Shown piece by piece: positions 61,253-64,000 of a stretch of DNA of 64,000 nucleotides. The translations under genes and the position numbers were made by a program. The notes under the pieces are model-generated. The model was given only the letters and a program-made list of their open reading frames with translations, was not told the origin of the DNA and searched no databases. Every line of letters starts with the position of its first letter. The first letter of the stretch is position 1. The stretch comes from Methylocella silvestris (GTDB lineage: Bacteria; Pseudomonadota; Alphaproteobacteria; Rhizobiales; Beijerinckiaceae): NCBI RefSeq assembly GCF_002891535.1, contig NZ_PDZR01000001.1:62001-126000 (forward strand), given 5' to 3'.

Positions 61253-62656
61253 CTATTCCATGGCGCGAAGCACCGATTCGACAACCTTCTTGGCGTCGCC
61301 GAACAGCATCGTCGTATTCGGCCTGAAAAACAGCTCGTTCTCGACGCCTGCATAGCCAGATCCCATGCCGCGCTTGATGAACAGCACCGTCTTGGCGTCC
61401 TCGACGTCGAGCACCGGCATGCCGTAGATCGGCGATTTCGGATCGGTCTTGGCGGCCGGGTTGGTGACGTCATTGGCGCCGATGACGAAGGCGACGTCGG
61501 CTTTCTTGAAGTCGTCGTTGATCTCCTCGAGCTCGAACACTTCGTCGTAAGGAACATTGGCCTCGGCGAGCAGAACATTCATGTGGCCCGGCATGCGCCC
61601 GGCGACCGGGTGGATCGCATATTTGACTTCGCCGCCGGCCTTTTTGATCTGATCGGCCATTTCGCGCAGGGCGTGCTGGGCCTGCGCCACCGCCATGCCA
61701 TAACCCGGCACGATGATGACGAGCTTGGCCGCCTTGAGCAGTTTCGCCGCTTCTTCGGGCGTGCCCTGCTTGACCGGACGGTCTTCCACATGGCCGCCTG
61801 CTCCCGGGGCGGGCGCCGCCACCTCGCCGCCGAACCCGCCAAGAATGACGGAGATGAAGGAGCGGTTCATGCCCTTGCACATGATGTAGGACAGGATCGC
61901 GCCGGAGGAGCCGACGAGCGCGCCGGTGATGATCAAAGCGAGATTGCTGAGCGTAAAGCCGATGCCGACCGCCGCCCAGCCGGAATAGGAGTTCAGCATC
62001 GAAATGACGACGGGCATGTCCGCCCCGCCGATCGGCACGATCAGCAGCACGCCGAGCGCGAAGGACACGACCGCGATCGCCCAGAACACGATGTGATTGG
62101 CGGTTGTCGAAAAGGCGATGACGAACAAGAGCAGCAGTACGCCGAGCGCGATATTGATCAGATGCCGGTGCGGCAGCATGATCGGCTTGCCCGACATGCG
62201 GCCGTCAAGCTTCAGGAACGCGATCACCGAACCGGTGAAAGTCAGGGCGCCGATGGCGGCGCCGAGGGACATTTCGACGAGGCTGCTCGTGTGGATCGGC
62301 GATCCGAGCCCGAAGGCGCGCGGCGCATGCAGGGCGGCCGCCGCGACCAGCACGGCGGCGAGGCCGACGAGCGCGTGAAACAGCGCGACGAGCTGCGGCA
62401 TCGCCGTCATCTGGATCGTGCGCGCCCGCCAGGCGCCGATGCCGCCGCCGATCGCAATGCCGGCGAAGATGATCAGAAAGGAGACGCCGCCGGCGGGGGG
62501 CTGATAGAACAGCGTCGTGATGATCGCGATCGCCATGCCGATCATGCCGGCGCGATTGCCGCGCCGCGAGGTTTCCGGCGACGACAGGCCGCGCAACGCG
62601 AAAATAAACAGGAGTCCCGAGACGAGGTAGAGGACGGCCGCGATATTGGCGTTCAT
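61253..62656 (-). CDS. pntB: NAD(P) transhydrogenase subunit beta PntB
   Basis: 467-residue subunit of the proton-pumping transhydrogenase that makes NADPH from NADH at the expense of the proton gradient. About nine membrane helices occupy the first 270 residues; the NADP-binding domain follows with VIIVPGYGMAVAQAQHAL and VIGANDVTNPAA. It is last in pntAA-pntAB-pntB, starting three bases after pntAB stops. Confidence 0.96.
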   Translation of the reverse strand: MNANIAAVLYLVSGLLFIFALRGLSSPETSRRGNRAGMIGMAIAIITTLFYQPPAGGVSFLIIFAGIAIGGGIGAWRARTIQMTAMPQLVALFHALVGLAAVLVAAAALHAPRAFGLGSPIHTSSLVEMSLGAAIGALTFTGSVIAFLKLDGRMSGKPIMLPHRHLINIALGVLLLLFVIAFSTTANHIVFWAIAVVSFALGVLLIVPIGGADMPVVISMLNSYSGWAAVGIGFTLSNLALIITGALVGSSGAILSYIMCKGMNRSFISVILGGFGGEVAAPAPGAGGHVEDRPVKQGTPEEAAKLLKAAKLVIIVPGYGMAVAQAQHALREMADQIKKAGGEVKYAIHPVAGRMPGHMNVLLAEANVPYDEVFELEEINDDFKKADVAFVIGANDVTNPAAKTDPKSPIYGMPVLDVEDAKTVLFIKRGMGSGYAGVENELFFRPNTTMLFGDAKKVVESVLRAME

Positions 62657-62659
62657 CGG

Positions 62660-63097
62660 TCAGCCCTTCTTTTTATACATCGCGAGCATGCGCTCGGTGA
62701 CGAGGAAGCCGCCGAAAATATTCACCGAGGCGAGCACGAGGGCGATAAAGCCGAAAATCTTCGCCGCGACGGCGCCCGGATCGCCATGCGCGCCAACGCC
62801 GACGGAGGCGGACAAGAGCGCGCCGACGACGATGACCGATGAAATCGCATTGGTGACCGACATCAGCGGCGTATGCAGCGCGGGCTTGACAGACCAGACC
62901 ACGTAATAGCCGACGACGACGGCGAGCGCGAAAATCGCAAGACGGAAGATGATCGGATCAATCACCCCGCCACTCAGCGCGTGGCCGCTTCCGGCGAGCT
63001 GGTCGGCGTAGGTTTCGGCGTTTTGCGCGGCCTGCTTTGCCGCGGTCACCGCATCATGAAGATGTTGCAGCGCCACTGGGTCGATTTCGTTCGCCAT
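62660..63097 (-). CDS. pntAB: NAD(P) transhydrogenase alpha subunit, part 2 (PntAB)
   Basis: 145-residue membrane part of the alpha subunit, as found in alphaproteobacteria with split alpha chains. After a soluble, Ala-rich N-terminus (about 50 residues) come three helices, with the conserved end [22 protein letters not shown]. The ATG at 63097 has GGGAGAG upstream; a far longer in-frame ORF starts inside pntAA and is not real. It lies between pntAA (106 bases upstream) and pntB. Confidence 0.95.
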   Translation of the reverse strand: MANEIDPVALQHLHDAVTAAKQAAQNAETYADQLAGSGHALSGGVIDPIIFRLAIFALAVVVGYYVVWSVKPALHTPLMSVTNAISSVIVVGALLSASVGVGAHGDPGAVAAKIFGFIALVLASVNIFGGFLVTERMLAMYKKKG

Positions 63098-63203
63098 CAC
63101 TCTCTCCCTCGGAATTTTTGTGGGGCGGCCGGACCGTTGGTCGCGGATCGGCGTTGTGAGCGCTCGCTTCCGGGCGCCTTCGGCCGCCGTGCGGCTTGAA
63201 AGA

Positions 63204-64000
63204 TCAGGGCTTGCCCTGGGCCGATCCCCTGCCTGACTTCGATCTTTGGCGCGGCTTTGCCGCGGGCTCCGGCCCTTCGGCCGTGGGTTGAGGCTGCTCG
63301 TCGCCAGCCGCGGGCGGAGGCGCGATCTCTGCGCCAGGTTCCGCTTCGACCAGGGCGGGCGCTTCGGCCACGGCGTCCGCGGCGCTCTCAGGCGCCTGAG
63401 CTTGCGCCCCGGCCCCGGCCTCAGGCTGAGGTTCAACCGCGGCTTCGGTCGTGGATTCTGGCGCCGGGGCCTGAAAATTCGGATGCGGCAGCGCGCCGTC
63501 CCGCGTCAGTAGCGTGGCCTTGACGATTTCGTCGTCCCAATCGATCGCGAGCTCATGTGTCTCCTTGTCGATCAGGGGCTTCAGGAAATTGACGAGGTTG
63601 CGCGCATAGAGCGCCGAGGCGGAGGCTGCGACGCGTCCGGGCACGTTGAGATTGCCGATAATCTTGACGCCATTTTCGCTGATCACCGTCTCGCCTGGCC
63701 GCGACAATTCGCAATTGCCGCCGCGCTCGACGGCAAGGTCGATGATGATCGACCCCCGCTGCATCGAGGCGACCATGTCCGCCGTGATCAGGACCGGCGC
63801 CTTGCGGCCCGGAATCAGCGCGGTGGTGATGACGATGTCCTGCTTGGCGATATGAGAGGCGGTGAGCTCGGCCTGTTTCGCCTGATATTCGGGCGACATC
63901 GGCTTGGCGTAGCCGGCCGCCGTCTCGGCGGCGGCGAATTCTTCATCCTCGACGGCGATGAATTTCGCGCCGAGCGACAGAACCTGCTCTTTGGTGGCTG
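63204..64000 (-). CDS. pntAA: NAD(P) transhydrogenase alpha subunit, part 1 (PntAA), 5' end cut by window
   Basis: C-terminal part (265 codons) of the soluble NAD-binding alpha subunit; the start lies beyond 64000. Family blocks include [38 protein letters not shown] and the closing domain [18 protein letters not shown]. After the point where relatives end (near LPHPNFQ) there are about 105 more residues, rich in Ala, Pro and Glu and ending in a basic [17 protein letters not shown]. The extension is open and in frame to the TGA at 63204. It has no obvious domain. Confidence 0.92.
   Translation of the reverse strand, partial: ATKEQVLSLGAKFIAVEDEEFAAAETAAGYAKPMSPEYQAKQAELTASHIAKQDIVITTALIPGRKAPVLITADMVASMQRGSIIIDLAVERGGNCELSRPGETVISENGVKIIGNLNVPGRVAASASALYARNLVNFLKPLIDKETHELAIDWDDEIVKATLLTRDGALPHPNFQAPAPESTTEAAVEPQPEAGAGAQAQAPESAADAVAEAPALVEAEPGAEIAPPPAAGDEQPQPTAEGPEPAAKPRQRSKSGRGSAQGKP

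Overview
The window is a compact, GC-rich piece of bacterial chromosome with about 55 protein genes on both strands and no tRNA, rRNA, IS element, phage or CRISPR sequence that I could see. Gene content points to an alphaproteobacterium of the Hyphomicrobiales (Rhizobiales). The evidence is a full hopanoid locus (hpnA, C, D, E, shc, hpnG, hpnH, hpnN), a three-part proton-translocating transhydrogenase (pntAA/AB/B), a SUV3-like RNA helicase, aerobic-type cobF, and suhB/alpha-r8-type small RNAs beside a suhB-like gene. A Beijerinckiaceae-like soil bacterium would fit, but nothing in the window fixes the genus.

Layout. 1-5.2 kb: malonate use, with divergent mdcA-mdcC-mdcD (minus, running off the left edge) and madL-madM-gntR (plus) around a 484-bp control region holding two operator pairs of identical 31-bp spacing. 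5.2-9.4 kb: OsmC, a ring-opening dioxygenase, and a YceI/cytochrome b561/YceI set facing a LysR regulator. 9.6-14.8 kb: signalling and stress (PP2C-Ser/Thr kinase fusion, universal stress protein, HdeD-like membrane protein, CHASE3 hybrid histidine kinase). 14.9-24.4 kb: small redox and detoxification genes (MaoC, aldo/keto reductase, tautomerase, truncated haemoglobin, LysR, pirin, WrbA, DoxX, Rieske-AIF reductase). 24.4-30 kb: cdh, recF, ftsY, miaA, ispH. 30-41 kb: a likely fluoroacetate dehalogenase, a secreted sedolisin-like protein, tadA, cobF, LysR, ilvD, GNAT, an ABC exporter and a class Ic aminotransferase.

41.5-53 kb is the hopanoid region. hpnA-C-D-E is translationally coupled or tightly spaced, followed by shc-hpnG; hpnH is convergent and overlaps hpnG by 111 bp; hpnN (RND transporter) lies divergent from hpnH. 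Together they make squalene by the hydroxysqualene route, cyclise it to hopene, attach adenosine (HpnH), remove adenine (HpnG) and move hopanoids to the outer membrane (HpnN). 53-59 kb: a Gly-rich secreted repeat protein, the SUV3-like helicase with a 300-residue charged tail, an RlpA-like protein and an EamA transporter.

59.3-60.1 kb is a tandem array of small RNAs on the minus strand. Two 125-bp copies share a 72-bp identical core, each has its own promoter and hairpin terminator, and a third copy is decayed. All lie just upstream of hisN/suhB. The right end is the pnt operon, with pntAA cut by the window edge.

The observations most worth following are the sRNA array, the 31-bp twin operators, the residue-for-residue match of the dehalogenase to the fluoroacetate dehalogenase active site, repeated Trp-Arg-Leu motifs in the FtsY linker, and the low-complexity tails on the helicase and PntAA. 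I do not see a convincing wholly new multi-gene system.
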